NCBI GenBank assembly: GCA_963765295.1
Contig: CAVXVO010000005.1
Span: 496,001-560,000 of the forward strand
Length of the DNA stretch: 64,000 bases
Reading direction: 5' to 3'
Source of the DNA: PALSA-612 sp963765295
GTDB lineage: Bacteria; Actinomycetota; Thermoleophilia; Gaiellales; Gaiellaceae
In this document: positions 1 through 8,579 of the stretch, in pieces
How the letters are laid out: each line of letters opens with the position of its first letter
How positions within the stretch are numbered: the first letter of the stretch is position 1
Notes under the pieces: generated by a model
What the model was told of the DNA's origin: nothing
The model's database searches: none
What the model saw: the letters and a program-made list of their open reading frames with translations, nothing else
Made by a program: the position numbers and the translations under genes

Positions 1-2
1 AG

Positions 3-464
3 GCGTTCGCGATCGTCCGGAAGTATCCGAGCGTGGCGATGTTCATCTGGTTCATCTTCCGGGACGAGCCGGTGAGCCTGTGGCACAGCGGGCTCCTCGA
101 CGAGAGCGCGGCGCGGAAGCCCGGCTACGCGGCATTCACCGCCGCTGCGAAGCCGTTCGACGTCCGCAGTCCGCTCGTCAGCGTTCGCCAGGGCGCGTCG
201 AACCCGACCGTCCGCGTCCCCGTCTGGGAGCTCTACGCGCGGGACGGCTCGGGGGCGAGCCTCGGAGCCACGGTCTCCGTCGTCTACCGCGGAGCGGACG
301 TCGGCGTGAGCCAGCCGACGGCCGCGATCGGCATCGACGGGTACGCGTCCTTCAAGGTGCCGATCACGAAGGCGAAGCTGAACGGCGTCTACCGCGTGTT
401 CATGAAGATCGGAGACGTGAACGGCAACTCGGTGAGCCGGTCGGCGACCGTCACCGTCAAGTAA
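3..464 (+). CDS. Glycoside hydrolase, C-terminal part (5' truncated by window edge)
   Basis: The frame is open from the left edge, so only about the last 153 residues are present; the internal ATG at 33 is not the true start. The first residues (AFAIVRKYPSVAMFIWF, then FRDEP, WHSGLLD and KPGYAAF) look like the last strand and helix of a TIM-barrel glycoside hydrolase of the GH5/GH39 type found in actinobacteria. About 80 residues follow that look like a beta-sandwich tail (alternating Val/Thr, ending in VTVK). Substrate cannot be read from this piece. A strong terminator follows 27 bases after the stop. Confidence 0.6.
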   Translation, partial: AFAIVRKYPSVAMFIWFIFRDEPVSLWHSGLLDESAARKPGYAAFTAAAKPFDVRSPLVSVRQGASNPTVRVPVWELYARDGSGASLGATVSVVYRGADVGVSQPTAAIGIDGYASFKVPITKAKLNGVYRVFMKIGDVNGNSVSRSATVTVK

Positions 465-490
465 CCAGAGCCGACACCGTCCGTGTGAGC

Positions 491-518
491 GAGGGCCCCG
501 GGAGGGGCCCTCGTCGTT
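491..518 (+). terminator. Rho-independent-like terminator
   Basis: Perfect 9-bp GC-rich stem (491-499 with 504-512) and a 4-base loop, followed by GTCGTTT. It sits just after the glycoside hydrolase stop and, being symmetric, may also end the convergent gene at 530-994. Confidence 0.7.
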
Positions 519-529
519 TGGTCGGCCGG

Positions 530-994
530 TCAGCTCGCCGGCGCGGGCGGTGGTGCGGTGGTGCCGAGAGCCGCGGCGATCTCGTCGATCGCCTCTCGCT
601 CCGTGTCGCTGACCTCGACGCCGTCCTCCCTGTGCGCGCTCGCGACCCTCGCGGCCAGCGACAGCACGAATGCCCGGTAGTCCTCGACCTCCTGCGGCGT
701 CGCCTTCTGCTCGAGGAGCGCGAGCGCGTCGCGCAGGTGCCCGAGCCCCGCCTGCTTGAGCTCGTCGGGCGAGTGGTACCGCGTGTGGTCGCGTCCCGGC
801 TTCGACGAGACGATCGCGTCGAGCAGCTCACTGCCGCCGTGCTGCTGGCGCGCCTCCGTGAAGGCCTTCGCCATCGCGAACGACTCCCGGAAGCTGCCGC
901 CCTTGTGCGCGGTCAGGACGATCATGCCTGCGCTCGTCGGCCCCTCCATGATCAGCTCCCACTCGTCCGCCGTGAAGCTCTCCTTGTTCGTCAT
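530..994 (-). CDS. Conserved helical protein of unknown function
   Basis: 154 residues from an ATG preceded by a GAGAGAGGAC ribosome-binding site; the open frame reaches back to 1273 but has no signal there. The sequence is acidic and mostly helical, with a conserved-looking N-terminus (EWELIMEGPTSAGMIVLTA) and regularly spaced helices. It has no signal peptide, membrane segment or catalytic motif that I can recognise. It lies just outside the tRNA-Leu fragment at 1056 and so probably belongs to the native chromosome rather than to the accessory block. Confidence 0.75.
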   Translation of the reverse strand: MTNKESFTADEWELIMEGPTSAGMIVLTAHKGGSFRESFAMAKAFTEARQQHGGSELLDAIVSSKPGRDHTRYHSPDELKQAGLGHLRDALALLEQKATPQEVEDYRAFVLSLAARVASAHREDGVEVSDTEREAIDEIAAALGTTAPPPAPAS

Positions 995-1357
995 CTCGCC
1001 GTCCTCTCTCTGTCGACTCGCCGCCTTGCCACGAAGCGTCGACAGGCGGCCGGCTATGCGGATGAGAGGACTTGACCTCCACGGGGTCCGAATGACCGTG
1101 GAGCCGAGTGTCCCGAAGTGGCGGGAACCCCGTGAACATGCGGTCCCGTCCAAGTCCGTCCGCACCGTTGAGAGGATCCTACTCGGACGTTTGGGGAGAT
1201 TGGGGCTGGCCGGACCCGTTCCTCGCTCGCAGCTCTGGAGAAGTAGCGCTTCTCGCGAGAGCGGCTCAACCAAGCGGATGGGCCGCTCCTTCCACCCCGA
1301 TCTTCTACCCAGAGGTCAGCGTTCCCTCGCCGGGGATCGACGCGAGTTCAAGCGAGG
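995..1357. other. Gene-free stretch holding a tRNA-Leu 3' fragment
   Basis: About 360 bases without a convincing gene between two minus-strand genes. The only structure I can support is the tRNA-Leu 3'-end copy at 1056-1087, annotated separately. Open frames here are short shadows with no ribosome-binding site. Confidence 0.6.
1056..1087 (-). repeat. Duplicated 3' end of tRNA-Leu (candidate attachment-site repeat)
   Basis: These 32 bases match the 3' end of the intact tRNA-Leu at 22517-22600 (positions 22516-22548), in the same orientation, with a single missing A in the T-loop region. The match covers the acceptor 3' strand and the T arm and stops in the variable region, the part of a tRNA that integrases usually duplicate. 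The copy cannot be a working tRNA. It is best read as the far end of an element that integrated at tRNA-Leu. Confidence 0.75.
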
Positions 1358-1789
1358 TCAGCGCCGGGCGCGCTCTGCGACCTTCTGCCTGATCAACTCC
1401 GCCAGGTCAGGGTGATCGGATTCCATCGTGCGGAACACTGTCCCGAACAAGACGAGCAGTTCGACGCGAGTCGAGGCGGTAACGGTCGCGTTGCGCCGGC
1501 CAGAGCCGAGGATCGCCATCTCGCCGAAGAAGTCGCCTGGGCCAAGCGTCTCGAGGAATTTGCCGTCGCGATCGACGTCCACGGTTCCCTCGAGAATGAC
1601 GAAGAACGTGTAGCCAGATGCACCCTCACGTATGAACACGTCGCCGGGATCCGAGGTCTTGAACTCGGCATACGCCGCCAGATGCACGAGCTCAGCTTCG
1701 GCCAGTCCGGAAAACAGCGGCAGATCGCGAACGCGGGCGGGATCGACTGGCACGAGAAACTCAGACGATATCGCCTTCGGCTTGGGCAT
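1358..1789 (-). CDS. Cyclic-nucleotide-binding domain protein
   Basis: 143 residues from ATG 1789 (MPKPKAISS); the frame extends upstream to 2050, but the extra part is low-complexity Arg/Ser sequence overlapping the divergent gene. The whole protein is a single Crp-type cNMP-binding beta-roll: LPLFSGL near residue 24, DPGDVFIREG in the middle, and a phosphate-binding cassette FGEMAILGSGRRNATVTA. No helix-turn-helix follows, so it is a stand-alone sensor domain rather than a Crp transcription factor. An adenylate cyclase lies at the other end of the same block (21332-22327); whether the two act together is only a guess. Confidence 0.85.
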   Translation of the reverse strand: MPKPKAISSEFLVPVDPARVRDLPLFSGLAEAELVHLAAYAEFKTSDPGDVFIREGASGYTFFVILEGTVDVDRDGKFLETLGPGDFFGEMAILGSGRRNATVTASTRVELLVLFGTVFRTMESDHPDLAELIRQKVAERARR

Positions 1790-1947
1790 CACTCGCGCGC
1801 TCGTACCAGGCGACCGACCGTTCGCCTCTCCGTGCCGAACTCGACCGCTTCGGAGCCAGCTTCGACAAGGCCGGCTGCGGCTATCCCCGATGCTGTGCGT
1901 GCCGACGAGCGGTTCAATTCGACCGAAAGCAACGAGGGGGGACGACA

Positions 1948-2136
1948 GTGATCGCCGACGGACAGACGACGTACCACCGGATCCTGCACCTGCTCGGCGA
2001 CGGCAAGTGGCACACAGAGAATGAACTCGACGCCGTTGCCTACTTCCCACGCGAGTGGATCAAGGAGCTCAATGTGAGCGGCCGCCACGTGACCACGACG
2101 GAGAATGGCTGCCTGAAGGTCAAGCTCGACCGCTAA
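1948..2136 (+). CDS. Small winged-helix-like protein
   Basis: 62 residues from a GTG start with a strong GAGGGGGGAC ribosome-binding site 4 bases away. The pattern of helices (YHRILHLLGDG, TENELDAVAYFP, WIKELNVSG) followed by a hairpin (HVTTTENGCLKVKL) resembles a minimal winged helix. It is divergent from the cNMP-binding gene. Function unknown; DNA binding is an inference from the fold pattern only. Confidence 0.6.
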   Translation: MIADGQTTYHRILHLLGDGKWHTENELDAVAYFPREWIKELNVSGRHVTTTENGCLKVKLDR

Positions 2137-2759
2137 GGGCGGCGGGCCGTTTCAGGCGGCGTTGGCGGACGACGCCGGGTGCAGGCCGTGTGGCGGGGCG
2201 CTCGCCTAACGGTAATGCGCCACATCGAAACCCTGGCGAGCAGCCGGGGGTGTAGAACACGCACACGCACCCGCGTCGAACTAGGCCCTCAAGCAGGCAA
2301 GCCGGCGCGGGTGCAACTTGCATCGTCCTACCGCTACGACTGAGAGTCGTCCCCCATTGGGGATGAACGTCAGTCGCCGAACTCCCGCTGCCAGCACGCC
2401 GAACGACTCGCGTCAGCTGCACCAGCCGTAAGTGACTCGAACCAGGCAAGTCGATCGGCGGTTGAGGTCCCAATGCGGGCGGAGCCGCTGACTCACGACG
2501 ACACTGACTCGACACGGAAGACCGGGTGCCTGCCGGCTTCCGCCACGAACGACTCAAGTGGCGAGTCAGGCGACACATCCGAAGAACTGACGAACAACCC
2601 TGACCCGGCCCAAGTACTGACGAAGAACCGGAGCGACCTCCTCCGCGCCGACCTCGCTCACCTTGACCTGCTCGTGAGCCGGGAACCCTCAAGGCCCGGC
2701 TCGCGCTCGCCAACGCGCCTCGCGACCTACGAGCTGTTCGCTCTGCGCGGGGGCGCGGC
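2137..2759. other. Long non-coding stretch
   Basis: About 620 bases without a supported gene. Codon pattern is poor in all frames. Short tRNA-like words occur but do not fold into a tRNA. It may be decayed sequence belonging to the neighbouring SMP-30 remnant. Confidence 0.5.
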
Positions 2760-3025
2760 TGCGGTCGTCGGGTCGCATCTGTGTCGAGTCGGTAGACGAG
2801 CCCAGCGGCTGGATCGGCGCGGCGCTGCTCGTCGCTCCAGTTTTCGGTCGCAGTGGTCACATACAGCCGGTTCGGGCCCGGCCCGCCGACCGAACAGCAC
2901 GTGCACTGTCGGGACGGAACGGTGCGCACTTCGCGAAGCGAGCCGTCGGGTGCGTAGCGGTTGATCCGCCCAACTCCGTGGATCACGACCCGGATGTCAC
3001 CGGCGGCGTCGACCGTTATCCCAAA
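2760..3025 (-). pseudogene. SMP-30/gluconolactonase C-terminal remnant
   Basis: Reading the minus strand from about 3025 gives a clear C-terminal blade of an SMP-30/gluconolactonase/LRE-like beta-propeller: FGITVDAAGDIRV, a GRINRYAPDGSL strand, a Cys-rich turn (QCTCCSVGGP), NRLYVTTATENW and a closing AAGLVYRLDTD. The N-terminal two thirds of the family are missing; upstream there is only a hairpin and an unrelated gene. The frame runs on into low-complexity sequence, so no genuine stop is kept. This is a decayed fragment. Confidence 0.7.
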
Positions 3026-3036
3026 AGCAAGGAGGA

Positions 3037-3052
3037 CCGGGCCGATGCCCGG
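3037..3052 (-). terminator. Hairpin after the small membrane protein gene
   Basis: CCGGGC / GCCCGG stem with a 4-base loop, downstream of the minus-strand gene 3092-3265. No T-run is seen, so it is weak as an intrinsic terminator. Confidence 0.4.
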
Positions 3053-3091
3053 CCCTCACTTGAGTGCTTCTACGCGGCCTCTTCGTGAGCC

Positions 3092-3265
3092 CTAGGCCGG
3101 CGCCATCGTCCCCGGCGGCCTCATGAACGCGCCGAAGATCCAGAGGATCGGGAAGAAGATCCCGAAGAAGAACATCCACCCGTGACCGTTCCTGAGCGTC
3201 ATGAAACCGAGGGTGAACGCGAGAATCAGGTAGAAGAAGATGCCGAGTCCGATTCCCCACCACAT
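3092..3265 (-). CDS. Small two-helix membrane protein
   Basis: 57 residues from ATG 3265, with a textbook GGAGGT four bases upstream. Two hydrophobic segments (residues about 4-21 and 30-47) are joined by a short polar turn (TLRNGHG). Such Phe/Trp-rich mini-membrane proteins are common in actinobacteria and usually have no assigned role. A longer overlapping open frame reaching 3661 is rejected because it lacks a start signal. Confidence 0.7.
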   Translation of the reverse strand: MWWGIGLGIFFYLILAFTLGFMTLRNGHGWMFFFGIFFPILWIFGAFMRPPGTMAPA

Positions 3266-3455
3266 GGTGACCTCCGATCGTGATTGCCAAGGCGAATCGT
3301 TATGGCCTCGGCTCGACGTTCCATCGGGGTGCCTCCCGATCCCGGTGCCGAGAACTACTGACGGGAGACCGAGCTCCCGCGTGAGGTGAGTGTCGACGGA
3401 GCTTTGGAGCCGCCTCTCTCGCCATTGCTGGGAGAAAGGCGGCTCCGACTGGGCT

Positions 3456-3788
3456 CTAGGCTTGCTCTTCGGACTCGGCTTCGAGCTCGGCGACCTCGAG
3501 GTCGATTTCGAGCCCTTCGACGATGTTGCCCAACGCCGAGGCGACACGTGCCGTCCCGACGATCGGGGCCACGGCCGCGAGGACACCCTGGACCTGCTCC
3601 GCCTCGACCTCCAGTTCGCCCGCGAGGGCCAGGTTGAGAGCGTATGAGACCGCAGGTGCATCGACCGCCACGAGGGCGGCGATGCGTACGAGCGCGAGTG
3701 TCTGCGGGTCGAGGCTCGATGCCTGGATCGCTTCCTTGTTCATGTTCGCGAGCAGATCGAGTACCGGTGTCTCGGTTGCCTCTGCCAT
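3456..3788 (-). CDS. Carboxymuconolactone decarboxylase (CMD/AhpD-like) family protein without cysteines
   Basis: 110 residues from ATG 3788 with an AAGGAG ribosome-binding site. The core LVRIAALVAVDAPAVSYAL and VLAAVAPIVGTARVASALGN follow the helical CMD fold, as in AhpD-type proteins. The AhpD peroxidase pair (CxxC) is absent: the protein contains no cysteine at all, so a thiol peroxidase role is excluded. The C-terminus is strongly acidic (VAELEAESEEQA). Real substrate unknown. Confidence 0.8.
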   Translation of the reverse strand: MAEATETPVLDLLANMNKEAIQASSLDPQTLALVRIAALVAVDAPAVSYALNLALAGELEVEAEQVQGVLAAVAPIVGTARVASALGNIVEGLEIDLEVAELEAESEEQA

Positions 3789-4017
3789 ATGAACTCCTTT
3801 CGGACGGTAACGACGGGCCCGGCAGCCGCCGATGGCGGCGAATCGGGTCCTGACAGCGGTAATCGTCCACCGGGCTTGCAGGTACCGCCTCGTCCCGTAG
3901 GGATGAGACGCGCACCTTATGCAGCGGCTACCTACCCTCTTCGGCTCGATGGCTCCGGGACGCTCGCATATCCGGTGAATGACACCAGGGTCCGCCGTGT
4001 GCGAGAGAATCAGCCGC

Positions 4018-4842
4018 ATGAACCTGTGGCTCTCTGCCTTGATCGTGCTCGGATCGGTGGCGCTCGCAGTCGGACTGTTCCTGCTTCTTCGCCGGCACTC
4101 GCCGGAGGGTGGGCGCTTCACCGACGGCGACCGCGCCGCCGGTGTTTTCGGTGTGCTCGCGACGGGATTTGCAGTCTTGCTCGGCTTCGTCGTCTATCTC
4201 GCCTTTCTCAGTTACGACACCGCGCGGAGTGGCGCGCGCTCGGAGTCGATCGATGTGATCCAGCAGTTCGAGATCGCCCAGTTGCTGCCTCAGCCTGGCG
4301 CGAACAGGCTTTCGGGCTTGCTCGTCTGCTACGGGCGCGCCGTGATCGGCGTCGAGTGGCCGCAACTCCAGTCGGGGCAGAAGCCCCCCTTCAACCCCTG
4401 GGGAATCGCCCTCTTCAAAGCCTTCCGGGACGTCCAGCCGAAGACGCCCGCCCAGCAGAATGGCACCTACCCCAAATGGCTCGACCTGACGAACGAACGG
4501 GAGCAGGCCCGCCTCGACCGGGTTCAGGCAGGCGGCCAGATCATCCCGGCACCCCTGTGGGTGCTCCTCTTCGTCACCGGCGTGCTCGTGATCGCGTTCG
4601 CATTCCTCTTTGCCGATCCCGCAGAAGGGGTGTTACCGCAGTCGGTGATCGCGGCGACGCTCGTCGCGATGCTGGTGACGAGCCTGCTTGTCATCCGCTT
4701 CCTCGACCACCCGTACTCGAAGGGCGCCGGCGGTCTCAAGCCGACGGATATGACGCGCGTGCTCGGGCAGATCAACCAGGCGGCGCAGGTTCTAGGGGTG
4801 CACATGCCGATCCCGTGCGACGCCGCTGGGCATCCGCTGTAG
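4018..4842 (+). CDS. DUF4239 (bestrophin-like) membrane protein
   Basis: 274 residues from ATG 4018. An N-terminal helix (MNLWLSALIVLGSVALAVG) and a second one (VFGVLATGFAVLLGFVVYLA) precede a soluble stretch of about 120 residues, followed by two more helices around residues 180-200 and 210-235. The two-plus-two helix layout and the FAVLLGFVVY motif are typical of DUF4239, a family likened to bestrophin channels. The transport role is a family-level guess. It has its own upstream region and stands alone. Confidence 0.75.
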   Translation: MNLWLSALIVLGSVALAVGLFLLLRRHSPEGGRFTDGDRAAGVFGVLATGFAVLLGFVVYLAFLSYDTARSGARSESIDVIQQFEIAQLLPQPGANRLSGLLVCYGRAVIGVEWPQLQSGQKPPFNPWGIALFKAFRDVQPKTPAQQNGTYPKWLDLTNEREQARLDRVQAGGQIIPAPLWVLLFVTGVLVIAFAFLFADPAEGVLPQSVIAATLVAMLVTSLLVIRFLDHPYSKGAGGLKPTDMTRVLGQINQAAQVLGVHMPIPCDAAGHPL

Positions 4843-4873
4843 GCGCGTCGCAGGCAGCGACGGCCCCGTTCGC

Positions 4874-4931
4874 ATTCACCCGAGTGACATTCGACGCTCC
4901 TTCACCGGAAGCACGCTCTGGGTCGTAGCTT
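4874..4931 (+). promoter_or_regulatory. Palindrome promoter, site 1 of 4
   Basis: TTCAC-CCGA-GTGAC inverted repeat at 4875-4888, with a -10-like TAGCTT at 4926 inside GGGTCGTAGCTTG. The distance from the TTCAC to the hexamer is 51 nt, the same as at the other three sites in this window. It precedes the YihY pair. Confidence 0.6.
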
Positions 4932-4967
4932 GGTGACGTTGGAAACGGCGATCGGAGAGGAGATTTG

Positions 4968-5093
4968 ATGATGGGCGACAACGTTGGCGCTGCTCGGCGT
5001 CTCGGTGTGCTGTCGCGCGGTCAGGTGCTTCCTCACTCGCGGTGCCGTGCAGCACGGGATGGTTGTTGGTGTTCCTGGGGCGCCCCATCGTGA
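4968..5093 (+). CDS. Short leader ORF upstream of YihY (doubtful)
   Basis: 41 codons beginning ATGATG with a strong GGAGAGGAG site, lying between the palindrome promoter and the first YihY gene. The predicted peptide is Arg/Cys-rich and has no recognisable domain. The excellent ribosome-binding site argues for translation; the poor codon pattern argues for a remnant of a lost small protein or a frameshift. Confidence 0.3.
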   Translation: MMGDNVGAARRLGVLSRGQVLPHSRCRAARDGCWCSWGAPS

Positions 5094-5097
5094 TCGC

Positions 5098-6027
5098 ATG
5101 AGTAGGACCGGGGAAGCGGCCTCTCGCGGTCGAGTCGGGGCGATACAGGCCTGGCTCAGCGGCCGCGGCGATTCACGTGTCGGCCGGCTGGCGATCCTGT
5201 GGTTTCGCCGCTATTTCGAGGCGAGTCGCAACTCCGGGTCGGCGGCAACGCTGTACTCGTTTCTCTCGGTGGTGCCGTTCGTCCTCGCCATGATCGGCCT
5301 CACGCACGCGGCGGGCGGGGACACCAACACCTTCGCCGCGCGTCTGATCGACCATCTGAAGCTCACCGACCCGACCGCCGGCCTCGTCAAGGAGACGTTC
5401 GGGGCCGCCTCCTCGAACGCCCTCGCCGCGACGCTCGCCGGTGTTGTCGGCTTCCTGATCTGGGGCCTCGGTCTGGGGCAGATCTACCAGGACGTCTACG
5501 CCCGGGCCTGGGGGATCAGACGAAGTGGATCGGCGGCCGACCAGGGACTGTTCGCCATCTTCTTCTTCGTCTACAGCGGACTCCTCGCCTTTGCGGTCGT
5601 CTCCGTGGCGCAGCTCCGTGATACGGGCTGGTACGTGCTCGTGCCGGTCTGGCTCGTCGCCTCGACGGTGTTCTGGCTCTGGACGCCCCGTTTTCTGCTG
5701 CACCGTCAGATCGGGCTTCGGGCGCTCCTGCCGGGCGCGCTGCTCGCCTCGGTCGTCATCGGCGGAGCGTGCGCGTTCGCGCCGCTCTTCCTCGGCGGCT
5801 GGCTGAACAGCGACGGGAAGTACTTCGGCTCTTTCGGCGTCACGGTCGCACTGCTCGGTTGGGGCTTCGTCCTGATCACGATCTCGGTCGTCTGCGCCGT
5901 CTTCTCCCCCGTCTGGGCGGACTGGCGTCAGACGGAGACACAACACCCCGCCAAGGGCTCCACCCAGCGCCCGGACCAATCCTCTCCAGCCTCGGACAGC
6001 AGCGATGTCCCCTCCGGATCGAACTGA
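5098..6027 (+). CDS. YihY/BrkB (UPF0761) family membrane protein
   Basis: 309 residues from ATG 5098 (MSRTGEAAS); an upstream extension to 4984 is possible but unsupported. The family signature is present: FRRYFEASRNSGSAATLYSF near residue 39, followed by about five transmembrane helices. The polar C-terminal tail (TETQHPAKG onward) is disordered. The 3' end overlaps the next YihY gene by 23 bases, so the two are translationally linked. The precise role of YihY/BrkB proteins is not known; they are often described as putative transporters or envelope proteins. Confidence 0.85.
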   Translation: MSRTGEAASRGRVGAIQAWLSGRGDSRVGRLAILWFRRYFEASRNSGSAATLYSFLSVVPFVLAMIGLTHAAGGDTNTFAARLIDHLKLTDPTAGLVKETFGAASSNALAATLAGVVGFLIWGLGLGQIYQDVYARAWGIRRSGSAADQGLFAIFFFVYSGLLAFAVVSVAQLRDTGWYVLVPVWLVASTVFWLWTPRFLLHRQIGLRALLPGALLASVVIGGACAFAPLFLGGWLNSDGKYFGSFGVTVALLGWGFVLITISVVCAVFSPVWADWRQTETQHPAKGSTQRPDQSSPASDSSDVPSGSN

Positions 6028-6949
6028 CGAGCCCGAGCAGATCGAGCTGCCGCCTCCAAGGCCGACGCTGCTCCAGCGCCTGGCGCTCTGGGTTCAGCAC
6101 GCGCACGCACTCAAAGACTGGATCCAAGAGGCCCGCGGTCGCTCGCCGGCGCTCGACGCCGCGTTCGAGACGATCGAACGGGATTCCCACATCGGCGGCG
6201 GCATGCTCGCAGGCGCGCTCGCCTACCGATTGTTCCTGTTCGCCTTGCCGCTCGCGCTCTTCGTCGTCTCCGGCCTCGGGCTGCTGGCGAGCGCGATCGG
6301 GTTCGAGCCGAAGCTGATCACGAACTCCGTCGGCCTGGCCGGGGTCGTCACCAAGCAGGTCGCGAGCAGCACCAAGGGCAACTCGAACTGGTGGGTCGCC
6401 CTCGGGTCGTTCTTCCTGCTCGTCTACGTGACGAGAGTCCTGCTCCGGGCGATCGCGATCGCGCACTCTCTGGCCTGGGAGCGTTCAGCCGCATCGGTCA
6501 AGGTACATCGCCGCCCGCTCGCAATCTTCGGCGCAGCGCTCGCGGGCCAGCTCTTCCTCGTCGCCGGCGTCGGCGCCGTCAACCACCAGACCGTGATCGG
6601 CGGAATCGTCACATTCGCCCTCTTGGTCTTCGCCCTTGCAGGACTCTGGCTGATTGTCTCACTCCAGCTGCCCCACTCCGACGCCCGCTGGACCGACCTG
6701 ATCCCGGGATCGCTCCTCTACGCGGTCGGCTTCATCGGTTTGCTGCTCTTCAACGTCCTCATCCTCGGCCACCTGATCCAGGAGAAGACCAGCACCTACG
6801 GCGCCCTGGGGACTGCAGCGACGTTCCTGCTCGGCTTCTTCCTGTACGGGCGCGTGATCGTGGGAGCCGCCGTCCTCAACGCCACCCTCTACGAACGCCA
6901 CTCTCGCTCCACAGAGCAGACGCCGCCACCAGCCCGGCAGGCTACGTAG
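6005..6949 (+). CDS. Second YihY/BrkB family membrane protein
   Basis: 314 residues. A 50-residue cytoplasmic start leads into IERDSHIGGGMLAGALAYRLF, the paralogous YihY entry helix, and then five or six helices. It is diverged from the first copy but has the same length and topology, so this is a tandem pair that may form a heteromer. Its 3' end overlaps the convergent MFS gene by 8 bases. Confidence 0.85.
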   Translation: MSPPDRTDEPEQIELPPPRPTLLQRLALWVQHAHALKDWIQEARGRSPALDAAFETIERDSHIGGGMLAGALAYRLFLFALPLALFVVSGLGLLASAIGFEPKLITNSVGLAGVVTKQVASSTKGNSNWWVALGSFFLLVYVTRVLLRAIAIAHSLAWERSAASVKVHRRPLAIFGAALAGQLFLVAGVGAVNHQTVIGGIVTFALLVFALAGLWLIVSLQLPHSDARWTDLIPGSLLYAVGFIGLLLFNVLILGHLIQEKTSTYGALGTAATFLLGFFLYGRVIVGAAVLNATLYERHSRSTEQTPPPARQAT

Positions 6950-8579
6950 GTGATGGGCTGGGCTTGGTCGCGGCGCCGGGTTGCACCGTCGGGATGCCCC
7001 GGGTGAACAGCAGGGCGGCGAGCGCGAAGAGTGCGAGGATCGAGACGGCGAGGCGCAGTCCGTCGATCCGGCTCTTTTCGTTCTCGTCCACGATCGCGTT
7101 GGTCGTCCGCGGGGGGACATGCGCGTCCGCGAGTGCGGCCTTGAGGTCGGCGTCGGACATGAACGGGACGCCGCCGGCGAGGTTCGTCTGAGCCTTCGCG
7201 GCGACGCGATCGGGAACGGCCGGGTTGTTCGCGATGCCGGTGAGGAAGGAGGCGGTCAGCGCGGAGATGAGCACGGCGCCCGCCAGCGCGGTGCCGATCG
7301 ACGCGCCGAGCTGTGACCCGGTGTTCTGGATTCCGCCCACTTCGCCGCTCTGCTCGTCGGGCACCGCCGACACGGTCACGCTCCCCAGCTGGGAGGCGAT
7401 CGAGCCGATCCCCGCACCCGCGAGTAGCAGCGGCCAGGTGACGATCTCCGCGCCGGCACCGTAGTCGAGCAGGGCGACCAGGAGTACGAGCCCGGCGAAC
7501 ATGGCCATGAAGCCGAGCCTGATGACCCGCCGCGGGTTCGCGTTCGGGAACAGCTTCGGCACTCCGACGGCGAAGAGCAGCAACATCAGCGACAGCGGCA
7601 GCAGGCGGACACCGGTCGCGACCGCCGACATGCCGAGCGCGACCGACAGGAACAGCGGGACGACGAAGAAGATCCCGGCCTGCACGAGAAACAGGAACAG
7701 GAAGGAGACGACGCCGTCGCGCAACTGGATGTTGCGCAGCATCTTCGGGTCGATCAGCGCAGCCTGGCCGTGCGCAATGCGCCGGTTCTCCCACGCCAGG
7801 AACAGGCCCAGCACCACACCGCCCGCGAGCACGAGCCAGATCGTCGGCGAGAGCCCGAGCCACTCGGGAGCACCCGGCTTCGGCTGCACGAACCCCCACG
7901 CGCCCGACTTCAGGATGCCGATCACGACCATCCCGAGACCAGCCGCCGACAGCCCCGTGCCGACCAGGTCGAGCCTGGCGCCCTTCTCGGGCGGTGTGTC
8001 GTTCACCCGCCGCGCCAAGAAGAGGATCACGATCACGATCAGCACTTCGCCGACGAACACCCACCGCCACGAGGCATAGGTCGTAAACAGGCCGCCGATC
8101 ACGGGCCCGAGAGCCGCCGCCATCGCGCCGGCAGCCGCCACCAGCCCGTACGCGCGCGGCCGCTCCGACCGTCCGAAGTTCGAGGCGACGAGCGCCACGA
8201 TCGCCGGCATGATCAACACCGCGCCGAAGCCTTCGAGGAACGACCAGCCGATGATCAGCACCGCCAGGCTGTGTGACAGCGCCGTCGTCAGCGACCCGCA
8301 CGCGTAAATGACAGCTCCGATCGTGAACGCGCGCTTCCGGCCGATGATCTCCCCGACCCTCCCGCCGGTGATCATGAAAGACGCCATCACCAGCGTGTAC
8401 AGCGTGATCGCCGTCTGGATCCCGGTCACGTCGGTCCCGACGTCCTTGGCCACGGTCGCGATCGCGGTGTTCATCACCGTCATATCCAGCGCCATCACGA
8501 ACTGGCCCGCCGCCAACGTGAGCAGCACCACACCCGAAGCCTTGGCAGCGACGGAAGACGCGGTCGGCGCAGTCGTCAC
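6942..8579 (-). CDS. DHA2 (EmrB/QacA-like) MFS drug exporter, 14 TM
   Basis: 545 residues. LAAGQFVMALDMTVMNTAIATV is the family's first helix with the conserved ALDMTVMN motif; GGRVGEIIGRKRAF is the loop 2-3 signature; LGPVIGGLF marks motif C of helix 5. Fourteen hydrophobic segments are expected, with a long loop between residues about 430 and 490. These proteins export drugs or metabolites by proton antiport. No TetR or MarR regulator sits beside it. Confidence 0.9.
   Translation of the reverse strand: MTTAPTASSVAAKASGVVLLTLAAGQFVMALDMTVMNTAIATVAKDVGTDVTGIQTAITLYTLVMASFMITGGRVGEIIGRKRAFTIGAVIYACGSLTTALSHSLAVLIIGWSFLEGFGAVLIMPAIVALVASNFGRSERPRAYGLVAAAGAMAAALGPVIGGLFTTYASWRWVFVGEVLIVIVILFLARRVNDTPPEKGARLDLVGTGLSAAGLGMVVIGILKSGAWGFVQPKPGAPEWLGLSPTIWLVLAGGVVLGLFLAWENRRIAHGQAALIDPKMLRNIQLRDGVVSFLFLFLVQAGIFFVVPLFLSVALGMSAVATGVRLLPLSLMLLLFAVGVPKLFPNANPRRVIRLGFMAMFAGLVLLVALLDYGAGAEIVTWPLLLAGAGIGSIASQLGSVTVSAVPDEQSGEVGGIQNTGSQLGASIGTALAGAVLISALTASFLTGIANNPAVPDRVAAKAQTNLAGGVPFMSDADLKAALADAHVPPRTTNAIVDENEKSRIDGLRLAVSILALFALAALLFTRGIPTVQPGAATKPSPSPT

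Noticed and set aside
2205..2345. tRNA-like words (GCTCGCCTAACGGTAATGCG and a D-arm-like segment on the other strand)
   Set aside because: No acceptor or anticodon stems pair; I could not fold a cloverleaf on either strand.
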